The position numbers and the translations under genes are program-made. The notes under the pieces were generated by a model. It was not told the origin of the DNA. It saw nothing but the letters and a program-made list of their open reading frames with translations, and ran no database searches. From assembly GCA_944385895.1 (NCBI GenBank), contig CALWYZ010000010.1, positions 30,603-94,602 on the forward strand: a stretch of DNA of 64,000 bases, written 5' to 3'. This stretch comes from an uncultured Clostridia bacterium. GTDB lineage: Bacteria; Bacillota; Clostridia; Oscillospirales; QAKW01. Shown one piece after another: positions 41,379 through 50,205 of this stretch; position 1 is the stretch's first letter, and each line of letters opens with the position of its first letter.

Positions 41379-42578
41379 GTGATAAAAATCAAAAAATTTA
41401 TAGCTTTATTATTAGTATTAGCACTTTGCTTCGGTTTATATATCGGTTTTCAGCCTGACAGCTATTCGTTTTATTCAGACGAAAAAATATCATCGGGAAA
41501 TTCTCTTATAAAGCTTGATATGGGCAGCGCTGAGACGGCAAAGAATTTGACCGATTCCGGTACGCTCAGTCAGGGTAAATATGAGGCAAAAGTCAAATTG
41601 TTCGGCCTTCTTCCCATAAAGACGGCTGAAATAAGTGTAATTGAAAAGCAGCAGGTGGTACCGCTTGGAATAGCGTTTGGAGTAAAGCTGTACACGGATG
41701 GCGTAATAGTTGTGGACATTACTGACTTTGTTCATAACGGGGTCGTTCAAAATCCTGCGTATACCGCAGGAGTGCGTGAAGGAGATATAATATTAAGTTA
41801 TAACGGCGTGGAAATTAAGTCCAATGAGGAATTGATGGCTCAGGTCAAGACCTGTAACGGAAATGCTCAAAAAGCCGTAATATTAAGGAATAATTTGCAG
41901 TTTGAAGTTGATATTACACCACTGACAGACGATACTGACGGCAATTACAGGATAGGTCTGTGGGTGCGTGACAGCACAGCAGGCATAGGCATGCTCACAT
42001 ACTATGATGAAAACAACAATATTCTTGCAGGTCTTGGACATTCAATATCTGACAATGATACAGGACTGATAATGCCGGTAAGCACAGGAGAACTTGTTCG
42101 TGCCGATATTGAGGGAGTTGTTAAAGGTGTCAGCGGTTCTCCAGGGGAATTGTTGGGCTCGTTTGATGAGCAGTCTATAATTGGAGTATTAAACAGCAAT
42201 TCAAATACCGGTTTGACAGCTACCTGCGTCACTGATGAATTTTCGCAAATGGAAAGTTATCCTATCGCATTAAAAGATGAAATTACTACAGGAAAGGCGG
42301 AAATTATATCTTGTGTCGATGGTAGAGATAGCCAACGGTATGAAATAGAAATTGTTAAAATCAATAACAATCTTCAAGAAACTAAAAATATGGTCATAAA
42401 AATAACCGATCAACAGCTTCTTGATAAAACCGGGGGTATAGTTCAGGGTATGAGCGGCAGTCCGATTATTCAAAACGGGAAAATCATCGGCGCTGTCACT
42501 CATGTTCTTGTATCCGAACCCCAAAAGGGATACGCGATATTTATAGAAAATATGATATTAAATTCTAACAATAAATAG
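41379..42578 (+). CDS. spoIVB: SpoIVB peptidase, 399 aa (start codon uncertain)
   Basis: Sporulation signalling serine protease that activates pro-sigma-K processing. It has an N-terminal signal-anchor (KKFIALLLVLALCFGLYIGF), a PDZ domain around residues 100-165 (NPAYTAGVREGDIILSYNGV) and an SA-family peptidase domain: catalytic His in GLGHSISD and Ser in GMSGSPIIQNG. The start is uncertain. The ribosome binding site AGAAGG overlaps the GTG at 41379, whereas an ATC at 41388 sits at ideal distance and would give the classic MKKF-type start. Its presence indicates an endospore former. Usually spo0A follows; here it does not. Confidence 0.93.
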   Translation: MIKIKKFIALLLVLALCFGLYIGFQPDSYSFYSDEKISSGNSLIKLDMGSAETAKNLTDSGTLSQGKYEAKVKLFGLLPIKTAEISVIEKQQVVPLGIAFGVKLYTDGVIVVDITDFVHNGVVQNPAYTAGVREGDIILSYNGVEIKSNEELMAQVKTCNGNAQKAVILRNNLQFEVDITPLTDDTDGNYRIGLWVRDSTAGIGMLTYYDENNNILAGLGHSISDNDTGLIMPVSTGELVRADIEGVVKGVSGSPGELLGSFDEQSIIGVLNSNSNTGLTATCVTDEFSQMESYPIALKDEITTGKAEIISCVDGRDSQRYEIEIVKINNNLQETKNMVIKITDQQLLDKTGGIVQGMSGSPIIQNGKIIGAVTHVLVSEPQKGYAIFIENMILNSNNK

Positions 42579-42657
42579 AGAATACAAATAAACTTCTCCG
42601 ATTATGCAGAAAGCACAAAAAGCACCCTGTGATAGTTGAACTTAAATTAACAATATA

Positions 42658-42692
42658 CTGGCTTCTCTTTTATGGGAAGTCAGTTTTGTTTT
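42658..42692 (+). terminator. terminator after spoIVB
   Basis: CTGGCTTCTC and GGGAAGTCAG pair over 10 bp (two G-T) with a TTTTAT loop, followed by TTTTGTTTT. Confidence 0.8.
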
Positions 42693-42834
42693 AAGTTGTA
42701 ATGTTTAGTGGTTGCAGAAATGGATGTACTTTTCTATGAGATTATCGGCCTTCTCATAGGGTTTGAGCTTGGTGGGGTAAACGCACTCTGTTTTGAGAAC
42801 GTAAAAGAAATGTTATTATAAGGATTACCACGTC

Positions 42835-42863
42835 TTGACATGGACGACGCAATACCGCATGAT
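42835..42863 (+). promoter_or_regulatory. sigma-A-like promoter of a candidate sRNA
   Basis: A perfect TTGACA (42835-42840), 17-bp spacer and CATGAT (42858-42863). It is the only strong promoter in this gap, and it points toward the terminator at 42923-42967. Confidence 0.55.
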
Positions 42864-42869
42864 CAAGTA

Positions 42870-42967
42870 AGGCTATAATAACCGTGAGAGATATATGCAG
42901 ATAACTTCAGGGCATTGCAAAACCTCCTATGGCAGTTTCTTTCATTCTGCCATGGAGGCTCTTTTTT
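42870..42967 (+). ncRNA. candidate small RNA, about 98 nt
   Basis: Between the promoter and a strong terminator (CCTCC-t-ATGGCAG with CTGCCATGGAGG, 42923-42958, then CTTTTTT) lies about 50 nt with no open frame of note. The transcript start is set from the -10 box. Both ends are inferred from sequence alone. An alternative reading is a decayed gene's 3' end. Confidence 0.4.
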
Positions 42968-43019
42968 CTATTGTCCGTTTTTGCCGGTCTTGTTCAATAC
43001 AATCGGCTTTTTATTTTTA

Positions 43020-43787
43020 TCAAAAATCTATAAGATTTTTAAACTCTTTAAATATTACAGGGTTTGAGGCAACGACAGCACATTTTTTTGTATAATCCAA
43101 TTCTTTATACCCGCTTGTAATGATTATCCCGCCCGCTTCCTTTAAAATCACGGATCCTGCGGCAAAATCCCATGGCGAAAGAGTATACTCAAAATACAAA
43201 TCACATCTACCTGCCGCCACATAGCAAATATCAAGCGCAGCGCATCCGCATCTTCTTAAATCTGCTGCGTATTTGAAAAGAGTTTTTGCTGTTTCAAATG
43301 TTTTATCCGCTTTATCAATATAATACGGTGAAGTCCCGAAACTAATAAGTGAATTATTCAGGCCCATATTTGATACTCGTATAGGATTGCCGTTTAAGTA
43401 TGCACCGTTTTTGGTTTGTGCACAAAACATTTCATCAAGATATGGGTTATACACTACTCCTATGTACGGTAAATTATCTTTCAAAAGGCATATAGATATA
43501 CAGCTGTGCTTAAAATCCCTGATAAAGTTGGTGGTACCGTCAATCGGATCCACAACAAAAGCAAGCCGACAAGGGCGCATATCGTCTTCTCCGTTCTCTT
43601 CACCGAAAAATTCCGCTTCAGGAATAAGATCTTTTAACTTTTCCTTTAGAAAACGTTGAATTTTCATATCAAACTCAGTTACAAAATTACCTTTGCCCTC
43701 TTTTTCTGAGGCTTTGTTTGGACTGACGGAGCAACTTTTAATTAAAAGTCCAGCCTGACGCGCAATTTCTGAAATTTCATCTAACAT
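43020..43787 (-). CDS. suhB: inositol monophosphatase family protein, 255 aa
   Basis: Mg2+-dependent phosphatase. FVVDPIDGTTNFIRDF and SPWDFAAGSVILKEAGG carry the metal-binding acidic residues, with GEENGEDD the upstream site. The family includes inositol-1-phosphatase, fructose-1,6-bisphosphatase-like and 3'-phosphoadenosine-5'-phosphate phosphatases; the exact substrate is not set. The name suhB is by family only. Confidence 0.9.
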   Translation of the reverse strand: MLDEISEIARQAGLLIKSCSVSPNKASEKEGKGNFVTEFDMKIQRFLKEKLKDLIPEAEFFGEENGEDDMRPCRLAFVVDPIDGTTNFIRDFKHSCISICLLKDNLPYIGVVYNPYLDEMFCAQTKNGAYLNGNPIRVSNMGLNNSLISFGTSPYYIDKADKTFETAKTLFKYAADLRRCGCAALDICYVAAGRCDLYFEYTLSPWDFAAGSVILKEAGGIIITSGYKELDYTKKCAVVASNPVIFKEFKNLIDF

Positions 43788-43930
43788 ATCTGTCCCATTT
43801 CTAATATTTTAATGTTTGTATTATATCAATTTGATCAGTGTAAGTCAATAATAAAAAATTACTTAAAACTATTTATTTATTAAAATATATATGTTATAAT
43901 TCATATTCAGATTAATATAGGCGGCATGAT

Positions 43931-44422
43931 ATGATTATTTTAGGTATAGATCCGGGATACGCGACAATAGGATACGGTATTATAAACACAGACGGTACAC
44001 ATTTTCAAACCATAAGTTACGGTGCGGTCACAACTCCGCCGAACACTCCGTTTGAAAACAGACTTGAAATGATTTATGACGGCATATGTCAATTGTGTCA
44101 AAAATACAAGCCCGATGCCGCTGCGGTGGAAGAACTTTTTTTCAACACTAATATAACAACCGCTATTGCGGTAGGGCACAGCAGGGGAGTAATTATGCTT
44201 GCTTTGAAAAAAAGCAGAGTTGATTTTTACGAATACACGCCTTTGCAGGTTAAACAAAGCGTAGTCGGATACGGCAGGGCGGAAAAAAGACAGGTTATGC
44301 TTATGACACAGACTATACTCGGATTAAAGAAAATGCCGCATCCGGACGATGCGGCGGATGCGCTTGCGCTTGCGATATGTCATGCACATTGTGCAAAATC
44401 AAAACTTTTGGAGCTCATGTAG
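43931..44422 (+). CDS. ruvC: Holliday junction resolvase RuvC, 163 aa
   Basis: Resolves Holliday junctions. Catalytic acidic residues: Asp7 (LGIDPGYATIGYG), Glu in VEELFFNTN and Asp pair at DDAADALALAICH. Length normal. A TATAAT at 43895-43900 precedes it, with GGCGGC upstream of the ATG in a weak ribosome binding site. It opens the ruvC-ruvA-ruvB operon. Confidence 0.97.
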   Translation: MIILGIDPGYATIGYGIINTDGTHFQTISYGAVTTPPNTPFENRLEMIYDGICQLCQKYKPDAAAVEELFFNTNITTAIAVGHSRGVIMLALKKSRVDFYEYTPLQVKQSVVGYGRAEKRQVMLMTQTILGLKKMPHPDDAADALALAICHAHCAKSKLLELM

Positions 44423-44431
44423 GAGGAAAGT

Positions 44432-45022
44432 ATGATTTATTCATTAAACGGCAAAATAACAGAAAAGCTGTCAGACAGAGCCGTAATAGAATGTGCGGGA
44501 GTGGGCTTTGAGGTGCAGATGACACGCAACGGACTTTCCCAGCTTCCTGCTGAAGGAAATAATGCGATCGTTTATATACATATGATAGTTCGCGAGGACA
44601 GCGTTGAACTTTTTGGATTTTGCAGCAATGAGGAAAAAGACAGCTTTAAAACCTTGCTGGGTATATCCGGTATAGGGCCCAAAGCAGCAGCTGCTGTTTT
44701 GTCTGAATTTACACCCGGAGAGCTTGCTTCGGCGGTTGCTACCGGTGACACGGCTATGATAACAAGAGCTCAGGGCATTGGCCCTAAAGCTGCACAAAGA
44801 ATAGTACTTGAGCTTAAGGATAAACTTAAAAACATTCCTGCTGTCACAGTAAAGCAGCCAAGTCTTCAACCGGGAAATGCAGCAAAAACCATTGAGGCTA
44901 TCGATGCGCTTATGGCTTTGGGATATACTCAGTATGAGGCCAAACGCGCGGTTTCTTCTATGAATGTCTCCGATATAAGCGTAGAGGAAATAATAAAGAA
45001 AGCGCTTAAAGAAATGATGTGA
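44432..45022 (+). CDS. ruvA: Holliday junction branch migration protein RuvA, 196 aa
   Basis: DNA-binding tetramer of the RuvAB branch migration complex. It has the N-terminal OB fold (MIYSLNGKITEKLSDRAVIE), tandem helix-hairpin-helix motifs (GISGIGPKAAAAVL and QGIGPKAAQRIVLEL) and a C-terminal RuvB-contact domain (IEAIDALMALGYTQYEAKRA). It is 9 bp after ruvC with AGGAGG, and 7 bp before ruvB. Confidence 0.97.
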   Translation: MIYSLNGKITEKLSDRAVIECAGVGFEVQMTRNGLSQLPAEGNNAIVYIHMIVREDSVELFGFCSNEEKDSFKTLLGISGIGPKAAAAVLSEFTPGELASAVATGDTAMITRAQGIGPKAAQRIVLELKDKLKNIPAVTVKQPSLQPGNAAKTIEAIDALMALGYTQYEAKRAVSSMNVSDISVEEIIKKALKEMM

Positions 45023-45029
45023 GGTATAA

Positions 45030-46067
45030 ATGATAGAATCAGAATTTGAAGAAAGAATCGTTACATCGACCTTTACGGGTCCTGACAACGATATAGAAGA
45101 ATCGCTGCGGCCGCGGCGAATAGATGATTATATAGGTCAGGAAAAGGTCAAGGAAAACCTCGGAATATATATAGAGGCTGCAAAATCACGCGGCGAAAGT
45201 CTTGATCATTGCCTGCTGTATGGACCACCCGGTCTGGGTAAAACAACTTTGGCGGGCATTATTGCCTCTGAAATGGGAGTAAATATACGCATAACTTCCG
45301 GACCGGCTATCGAAAAGGCCGGTGATCTGGCAGCGATCATAACTAATCTTCAGCCCGGTGATGTTCTTTTTATCGATGAAATACACAGATTGTCCCGTGT
45401 TGTAGAAGAAATATTATATCCTGCAATGGAGGACTATGCCGTCGATATAATAATAGGTAAAGGTCCTTCAGCACGCAGCATACGTATTGATTTGCCTAAA
45501 TTCACTCTTATTGGTGCAACAACCCGTGCGGGGCAAATTTCTTCTCCGCTTCGTGACCGCTTTGGGGTAATGCTAAGACTGGAACTTTATACTGTTGAAG
45601 AACTGTCTGAAATAGTACTGCGTTCAGCAGGTATTTTAAATATACCTATAGAACGGGACGGAGCGTCTGAGATTGCTATGCGTTCACGCGGTACTCCTAG
45701 AATTGCAAACAGACTTTTAAAGCGTGTAAGAGACTTTGCTCAGGTTAAAGGCAACGGTGTTATTGATAAAAAAACAGCTCGTCTTGCATTGAGTGCTCTT
45801 GAAATTGACGAACTTGGACTTGACAATATTGATAGGCTTATGTTATCGAGCATAATTAAAAATTTCGGAGGCGGTCCTGTAGGACTTGAAACATTGGCGG
45901 CTACAATCGGGGAAGAAGCTGTTACTCTTGAGGATGTATATGAACCGTATCTGCTGCAAATGGGATTTATTTCGAGAACGCCGCGCGGCAGAACAGCTAC
46001 GGTAAACGCTTATAAACATTTGGGCATTCCCATGACCGGCAACGAACAGGTGACATTTGAGGTATAA
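45030..46067 (+). CDS. ruvB: Holliday junction branch migration ATPase RuvB, 345 aa
   Basis: Hexameric motor driving branch migration. [18 protein letters not shown] is Walker [21 protein letters not shown]alker B, IGATTRAG sensor 1 and [18 protein letters not shown] sensor 2. A C-terminal winged helix is present. Length is standard. It overlaps nothing; the methyltransferase gene starts 2 bp later. Confidence 0.98.
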   Translation: MIESEFEERIVTSTFTGPDNDIEESLRPRRIDDYIGQEKVKENLGIYIEAAKSRGESLDHCLLYGPPGLGKTTLAGIIASEMGVNIRITSGPAIEKAGDLAAIITNLQPGDVLFIDEIHRLSRVVEEILYPAMEDYAVDIIIGKGPSARSIRIDLPKFTLIGATTRAGQISSPLRDRFGVMLRLELYTVEELSEIVLRSAGILNIPIERDGASEIAMRSRGTPRIANRLLKRVRDFAQVKGNGVIDKKTARLALSALEIDELGLDNIDRLMLSSIIKNFGGGPVGLETLAATIGEEAVTLEDVYEPYLLQMGFISRTPRGRTATVNAYKHLGIPMTGNEQVTFEV

Positions 46068-46068
46068 T

Positions 46069-46926
46069 ATGCTTTTAGCAGATAAATGGAAAGATTATGA
46101 ATTGATAGACGTGTCTTACGGCGAGCGTCTTGAACGCTGGGGTAAATATATTCTTGTACGTCCCGACCCCCAGGCTATATGGCACGGAAAGCGGGACAAC
46201 CCTCTGTGGAATAAACCTGATGCGCATTATTATCGCACTAAAAGCGGCGGAGGAAAATGGGAAATATATAACCTGCCTGAAAGCTGGCAGATAAGATATA
46301 AAAATCTTGTATTCAACATAAAACCCATGAACTTTAAGCATACCGGTGTTTTCCCCGAGCAGGCTGTTAACTGGGATTTTATGAGCGATAAGATAATATC
46401 GTCGGGACGACAAGTAAACGTATTGAATCTGTTTGCATATACCGGTGCAGCTACCATGGCTTGTGCTTCGGCGGGAGCGTCCGTATGTCATGTGGACGCG
46501 TCAAAGGGAATGGTGCAATGGGCTAAGGAAAACGCGCAATCCTGCGGACTTGCAGACAGACCTATAAGATATATAGTTGATGATTGTATAAAATTTGTTG
46601 AGCGAGAAATACGCCGCGGTAAAAAATATGATGGTATAATTATGGATCCGCCGTCTTACGGAAGAGGACCCGGCAAAGAAGTCTGGCAGCTTGAAGATAT
46701 GCTTTTTAACTTTGCTGAAAAATGTACATGCCTTCTGTCAGACGATCCTTTGTTTTTTATCTTGAATTCCTATTCTACAGGGCTAAGCGCTTCTGTAATG
46801 GAATATCTGCTGCGGCTGTGTATAGGAGATAATGCGGGTGGTTGTTTTGAAAGCTCGGAAATCGGTTTGAAAGCCAAAAACGGGCTGGCTTTTCCATCCG
46901 GATCTGTGGCAAGGTGGTATAAGTGA
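46069..46926 (+). CDS. class I SAM-dependent rRNA methyltransferase (RlmI/RlmK-like), 285 aa
   Basis: The SAM motif LNLFAYTGAATMACASAGA is followed by VDASKGMVQWAKENAQ and the IIMDPPSYGRGPGKE catalytic motif, as in the RlmI/RlmKL class of 23S rRNA m5C/m7G enzymes. The N-terminal 80 residues lack a clear PUA domain and read KYILVRPDPQAIWHGKR. The start ATG 46069 has weak upstream sequence but lies 1 bp after ruvB; its stop overlaps the next GTG. It sits at an unusual place between the ruv and ECF operons. Confidence 0.9.
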   Translation: MLLADKWKDYELIDVSYGERLERWGKYILVRPDPQAIWHGKRDNPLWNKPDAHYYRTKSGGGKWEIYNLPESWQIRYKNLVFNIKPMNFKHTGVFPEQAVNWDFMSDKIISSGRQVNVLNLFAYTGAATMACASAGASVCHVDASKGMVQWAKENAQSCGLADRPIRYIVDDCIKFVEREIRRGKKYDGIIMDPPSYGRGPGKEVWQLEDMLFNFAEKCTCLLSDDPLFFILNSYSTGLSASVMEYLLRLCIGDNAGGCFESSEIGLKAKNGLAFPSGSVARWYK

Positions 46927-47783
46927 ACAATATAATAGATGTCGAAAACTTAACTTTTTCATATAACCCGCAGGAAGACGGCGCTCTTGTTCTTGACGGT
47001 ATAGACCTTCAGATAGAAAAAAACTCTTTTGTTGCCATCTTAGGCCATAACGGCAGCGGCAAAAGTACACTTGCAAAAAATTTTAACGGCATTTTGCTGC
47101 CGACTGGCGGAAAAGTATATGCTTGCGGAATTGACACATGCGATAGTGATAAATTGCTTGAAATACGCCGCAATATGGGTATGGTGTTTCAAAATCCGGA
47201 CAATCAGATTATCGCATCTGTTGTTGATGAGGATGTTGCGTTTGCTTTGGAAAATCTTGGAGTCGAGCACGATGAGATGGTAAGGCGCGTCGATGAGGCG
47301 CTTGAGATTGTGGGTATGACCGAGTACAAACATCACGCACCGCATAGGCTGTCAGGAGGTCAGAAACAAAGGGTGGCAATAGCAGGCATAATTGCTATGA
47401 AGCCCAGCTGTCTTATAATGGATGAACCTACCGCTATGCTTGATCCGCGCGGAAGAAAAGAAATAATGTCAACAATAAAGCGGCTTAAACAGGAACAGGG
47501 CGTTACTATTGTACTTATAACTCATTATATGGATGAGGCTGTACAGGCGGACAGGGTTGTTGTAATGGATGACGGAAAAATTCTTCTTGACGGAACCCCG
47601 AAATATGTGTTTCAAAATGTTGGACTTTTGCATAGCGTGGCGCTTGATGTTCCTCAGGCCGCCGAGCTTATGTACAAATTGAGGGAATATGATATAAAAG
47701 TACCCATTTCCGTTTTGCACGAGGCGGAATGTGTTGAGGTTTTGTCAAAACTTTTGGAGGGCAAAATTGATAATCACCACTGA
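46923..47783 (+). CDS. ecfA1: ECF transporter ATPase EcfA1, 286 aa
   Basis: One of the two ATPases of the energy-coupling factor module that powers vitamin or metal uptake. Walker A GHNGSGKSTLAKNFNG, signature LSGGQKQRVAIAGIIAM, Walker B CLIMDEPTAMLDP and the Q-loop QNPDNQ are complete. Start GTG 46923 overlaps the previous stop. It is followed at once by ecfA2 and ecfT, and the substrate-binding S component is elsewhere. Confidence 0.96.
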   Translation: MNNIIDVENLTFSYNPQEDGALVLDGIDLQIEKNSFVAILGHNGSGKSTLAKNFNGILLPTGGKVYACGIDTCDSDKLLEIRRNMGMVFQNPDNQIIASVVDEDVAFALENLGVEHDEMVRRVDEALEIVGMTEYKHHAPHRLSGGQKQRVAIAGIIAMKPSCLIMDEPTAMLDPRGRKEIMSTIKRLKQEQGVTIVLITHYMDEAVQADRVVVMDDGKILLDGTPKYVFQNVGLLHSVALDVPQAAELMYKLREYDIKVPISVLHEAECVEVLSKLLEGKIDNHH

Positions 47784-48633
47784 AAATTTAATTTATAAAT
47801 ACGGGGTCGGTACTCCATTTGAAAAGACGGCGCTTGATGATGTTTCGCTATCAATAGAAGACGGAGATTATGTAGGTATTATCGGTCAGACCGGTTCAGG
47901 TAAAAGTACTCTGATTTCACACTTTAACGCAATATTGAAGCCTACATCCGGCAAGGTCATTGTAGATGGCCAGGATTTGTGGCAGGATAATAAACATAAA
48001 AGAATACAGACACGTTTTAAAGTGGGTTTAGTGTTTCAATATCCAGAATACCAGCTTTTTGAGGATACTGTATACAACGATATAGCGTTCGGTCCTAAAA
48101 ATATGGGTCTTTCTTCAGAGGAAATCGAAAAAAGTGTCATGAGATCTATTGAATTTGTAGGACTGGACAAAAAGTATCTTAAAAAATCGCCGTTTGAACT
48201 GTCAGGCGGACAAAAACGCCGAGTGGCGATTGCGGGAGTTATGGCGATGTCTCCGAAGGTTCTTATACTTGATGAACCGGCTGCCGGACTTGATCCTAAG
48301 GGCCGCGATGAAATACTGGCACGGATACGTGAGTACCACAGCGAAACAAAAAGCACTGTTTTGCTTGTATCTCATTCAATGGAAGATATAGCCAAAAACG
48401 CTAAGAGTATAATTGTTATGAACAGGGCTAAGTGTATAATGCATGCTTCCGTTCCGGAAGTTTTTGAAAATGCCGGTATGCTTGAAAAAATCGGCCTTGA
48501 TATACCACAGATCACAAGAGTGTTTATATCTCTTAATGAAAAGGGATATAAGGTATCACGTAATATTTATACTGTTGAAGATGCATCACGGGAAATAATG
48601 CGGTGCTTGAGAGAAGGTGGCTTGTATGATTAA
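47767..48633 (+). CDS. ecfA2: ECF transporter ATPase EcfA2, 288 aa (TTG start)
   Basis: The partner ATPase of EcfA1. Walker A GQTGSGKSTLISHFNA, QYPEYQLFEDTVYND is the A2-type Q-loop, signature LSGGQKRRVAIAGVMAM and Walker B LILDEPAAGLDP. I start at TTG 47767 (IITTENLIYKYG) because GGAGG is 6 bp upstream; the frame extends further but homologs begin here. It overlaps ecfA1 by 17 bp. Confidence 0.95.
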   Translation: MIITTENLIYKYGVGTPFEKTALDDVSLSIEDGDYVGIIGQTGSGKSTLISHFNAILKPTSGKVIVDGQDLWQDNKHKRIQTRFKVGLVFQYPEYQLFEDTVYNDIAFGPKNMGLSSEEIEKSVMRSIEFVGLDKKYLKKSPFELSGGQKRRVAIAGVMAMSPKVLILDEPAAGLDPKGRDEILARIREYHSETKSTVLLVSHSMEDIAKNAKSIIVMNRAKCIMHASVPEVFENAGMLEKIGLDIPQITRVFISLNEKGYKVSRNIYTVEDASREIMRCLREGGLYD

Positions 48634-49432
48634 AGATATTACTTTAGGCCAGTTTTTTCCGGGTGACTCTGTAATACACAGAATGGATCCGCGCATGAAG
48701 GTGATATTGACTATAGTTTTTGTTGCTGTAATATTTATTGTCAGGAGCTTTCTGGGCTTTGCCGTTACCGGACTGTTTCTTGCCGTTGCCATTCTTATTT
48801 CCAGAATACCTGTCAAAACAGTACTGAAAGGTATAAAACCGCTGCTTTTTATTATTATCTTTACTGCATTTTTCAACGTATTTTACGGTACAGGTGTTAA
48901 GGTGTTTCCTAATATCTCATGGCTGTCTTGGTTGACTTACGGAGGTCTTGAAAGAGCGGCGTTTATGGCAATACGCATTGTGCTGCTGATTATGGGTACA
49001 TCTCTTATGACTTATACTACAAGCCCTGTCATGCTGTCGGACGCTATCGAGAGACTGCTGCTTCCGCTTAAATATTTAAAAGTTCCGGTGCACGAGCTGT
49101 CAATGATGATGACAATTGCAATGCGATTTATTCCTACTCTCATAGACGAGACGGAGAAAATAACAAACGCGCAAAAGGCACGCGGCGCAGATTTTGAAAC
49201 GGGAAATATAATTAGGCGTGCCAGGGCGCTTATACCGATACTGATACCGCTGATTGTATCAGCTTTCAGGCGTGCGGAAGAGCTTGCAGATGCAATGGAA
49301 TGCCGGTGTTATAACGGAGGAGACGGCAGAACACGCTATAAAATATATAATTTTTCAATGCGAGATTATATAGCTGCTGCAATAATGCTTGCCGTTTTAG
49401 TACTGGTAGTTATTATAAATATTTTATTTTAG
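48626..49432 (+). CDS. ecfT: ECF transporter transmembrane subunit EcfT, 268 aa
   Basis: Membrane coupling protein of the ECF transporter with about five helices. The coupling signatures ARG appear in NAQKARGADFETG and, later, ADAMECRCYNGGDGR, the paired X-ARG-x regions that contact the ATPases. ATG 48626 follows AGAAGGTGG and overlaps ecfA2 by 8 bp. TruA comes 8 bp later, as in many Firmicutes. Confidence 0.94.
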   Translation: MIKDITLGQFFPGDSVIHRMDPRMKVILTIVFVAVIFIVRSFLGFAVTGLFLAVAILISRIPVKTVLKGIKPLLFIIIFTAFFNVFYGTGVKVFPNISWLSWLTYGGLERAAFMAIRIVLLIMGTSLMTYTTSPVMLSDAIERLLLPLKYLKVPVHELSMMMTIAMRFIPTLIDETEKITNAQKARGADFETGNIIRRARALIPILIPLIVSAFRRAEELADAMECRCYNGGDGRTRYKIYNFSMRDYIAAAIMLAVLVLVVIINILF

Positions 49433-49440
49433 GAGTATGC

Positions 49441-50205
49441 GTGGCTAAATTACTTGTAAAGCTTAGATATAACGGTACAAACTATGTCGGATGGCAGGTT
49501 CAGAAAAACGGTCTTAGCGTGCAAACCTGTGTTCAGGACGCGATAGAAAAAATATATGGCATACGCTGTGATGTGACAGGCTGCAGCAGAACTGACAGCG
49601 GAGTGCATGCTAACGGTTATTGCTTTTGTTTTTCTCTGCCTTTTGATATACAGCCGTATAAAGTTATAAGTGCGCTGAATTTTGCTCTTCCTGAAGATAT
49701 GGGTGTAGTAGATTGTTTTCAGGTCTCTGATGATTTCCATCCGCGTTACAATGCGGTGGCAAAGGAATACATTTATAAAATATATGATGGATATACACGT
49801 AATCCGTTTTTAAACGGCTTGGCTTATCATTATATCGGGCGTCTAAATTTAAAACTTATAAACGATACAGCATCTGAGTTTACGGGGAAACATGATTTCC
49901 GTTCATTTATGGCTAAAGGTTCAAAAATAACAGATACTGTAAGAACTGTTTTTTATTGTGATGCAAAGGATATGGAAGATTATGTACAGATACGTATATG
50001 TGCGGATGGTTTTTTGTACAAAATGGTGCGGATAATTGTTGGTACGCTTTTAGCGGTCAATGAACAAAAGATTGACAAAAATCAAATTTCAGATATAATT
50101 TCAGCAAAGGACAGAAATAAAGCGGGAAAAACAGCTCCGCCTGAGGGGCTGTATCTCAGTAAGGTTTTTTATGATATAAAGGAGGTGGAAAACGCAAATG
50201 CCTAA
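49441..50205 (+). CDS. truA: tRNA pseudouridine(38-40) synthase TruA, 254 aa
   Basis: Isomerises uridines 38-40 in tRNA anticodon stems. The start is GTG 49441 (AKLLVKLRYNGTNYVGWQ). The catalytic Asp lies in CSRTDSGVHANGY, and FLYKMVRIIVGTLLAV is a conserved C-terminal helix. Length is normal. It overlaps the next gene by 8 bp. Confidence 0.97.
   Translation: MAKLLVKLRYNGTNYVGWQVQKNGLSVQTCVQDAIEKIYGIRCDVTGCSRTDSGVHANGYCFCFSLPFDIQPYKVISALNFALPEDMGVVDCFQVSDDFHPRYNAVAKEYIYKIYDGYTRNPFLNGLAYHYIGRLNLKLINDTASEFTGKHDFRSFMAKGSKITDTVRTVFYCDAKDMEDYVQIRICADGFLYKMVRIIVGTLLAVNEQKIDKNQISDIISAKDRNKAGKTAPPEGLYLSKVFYDIKEVENANA

Larger units (their letters stand above)
42579..43019. other. intergenic with remnants and a candidate sRNA
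   Basis: Contains the spoIVB terminator (42658-42692), a 33-codon frame from ATG 42720 with no ribosome binding site, a promoter (42835-42863) and a terminator-ended candidate RNA. I see no conventional protein gene. Confidence 0.5.

Noticed and set aside
42923..42967. Riboswitch for the inositol-phosphatase gene
   Set aside because: That gene is on the opposite strand and convergent, so the hairpin cannot be its leader.
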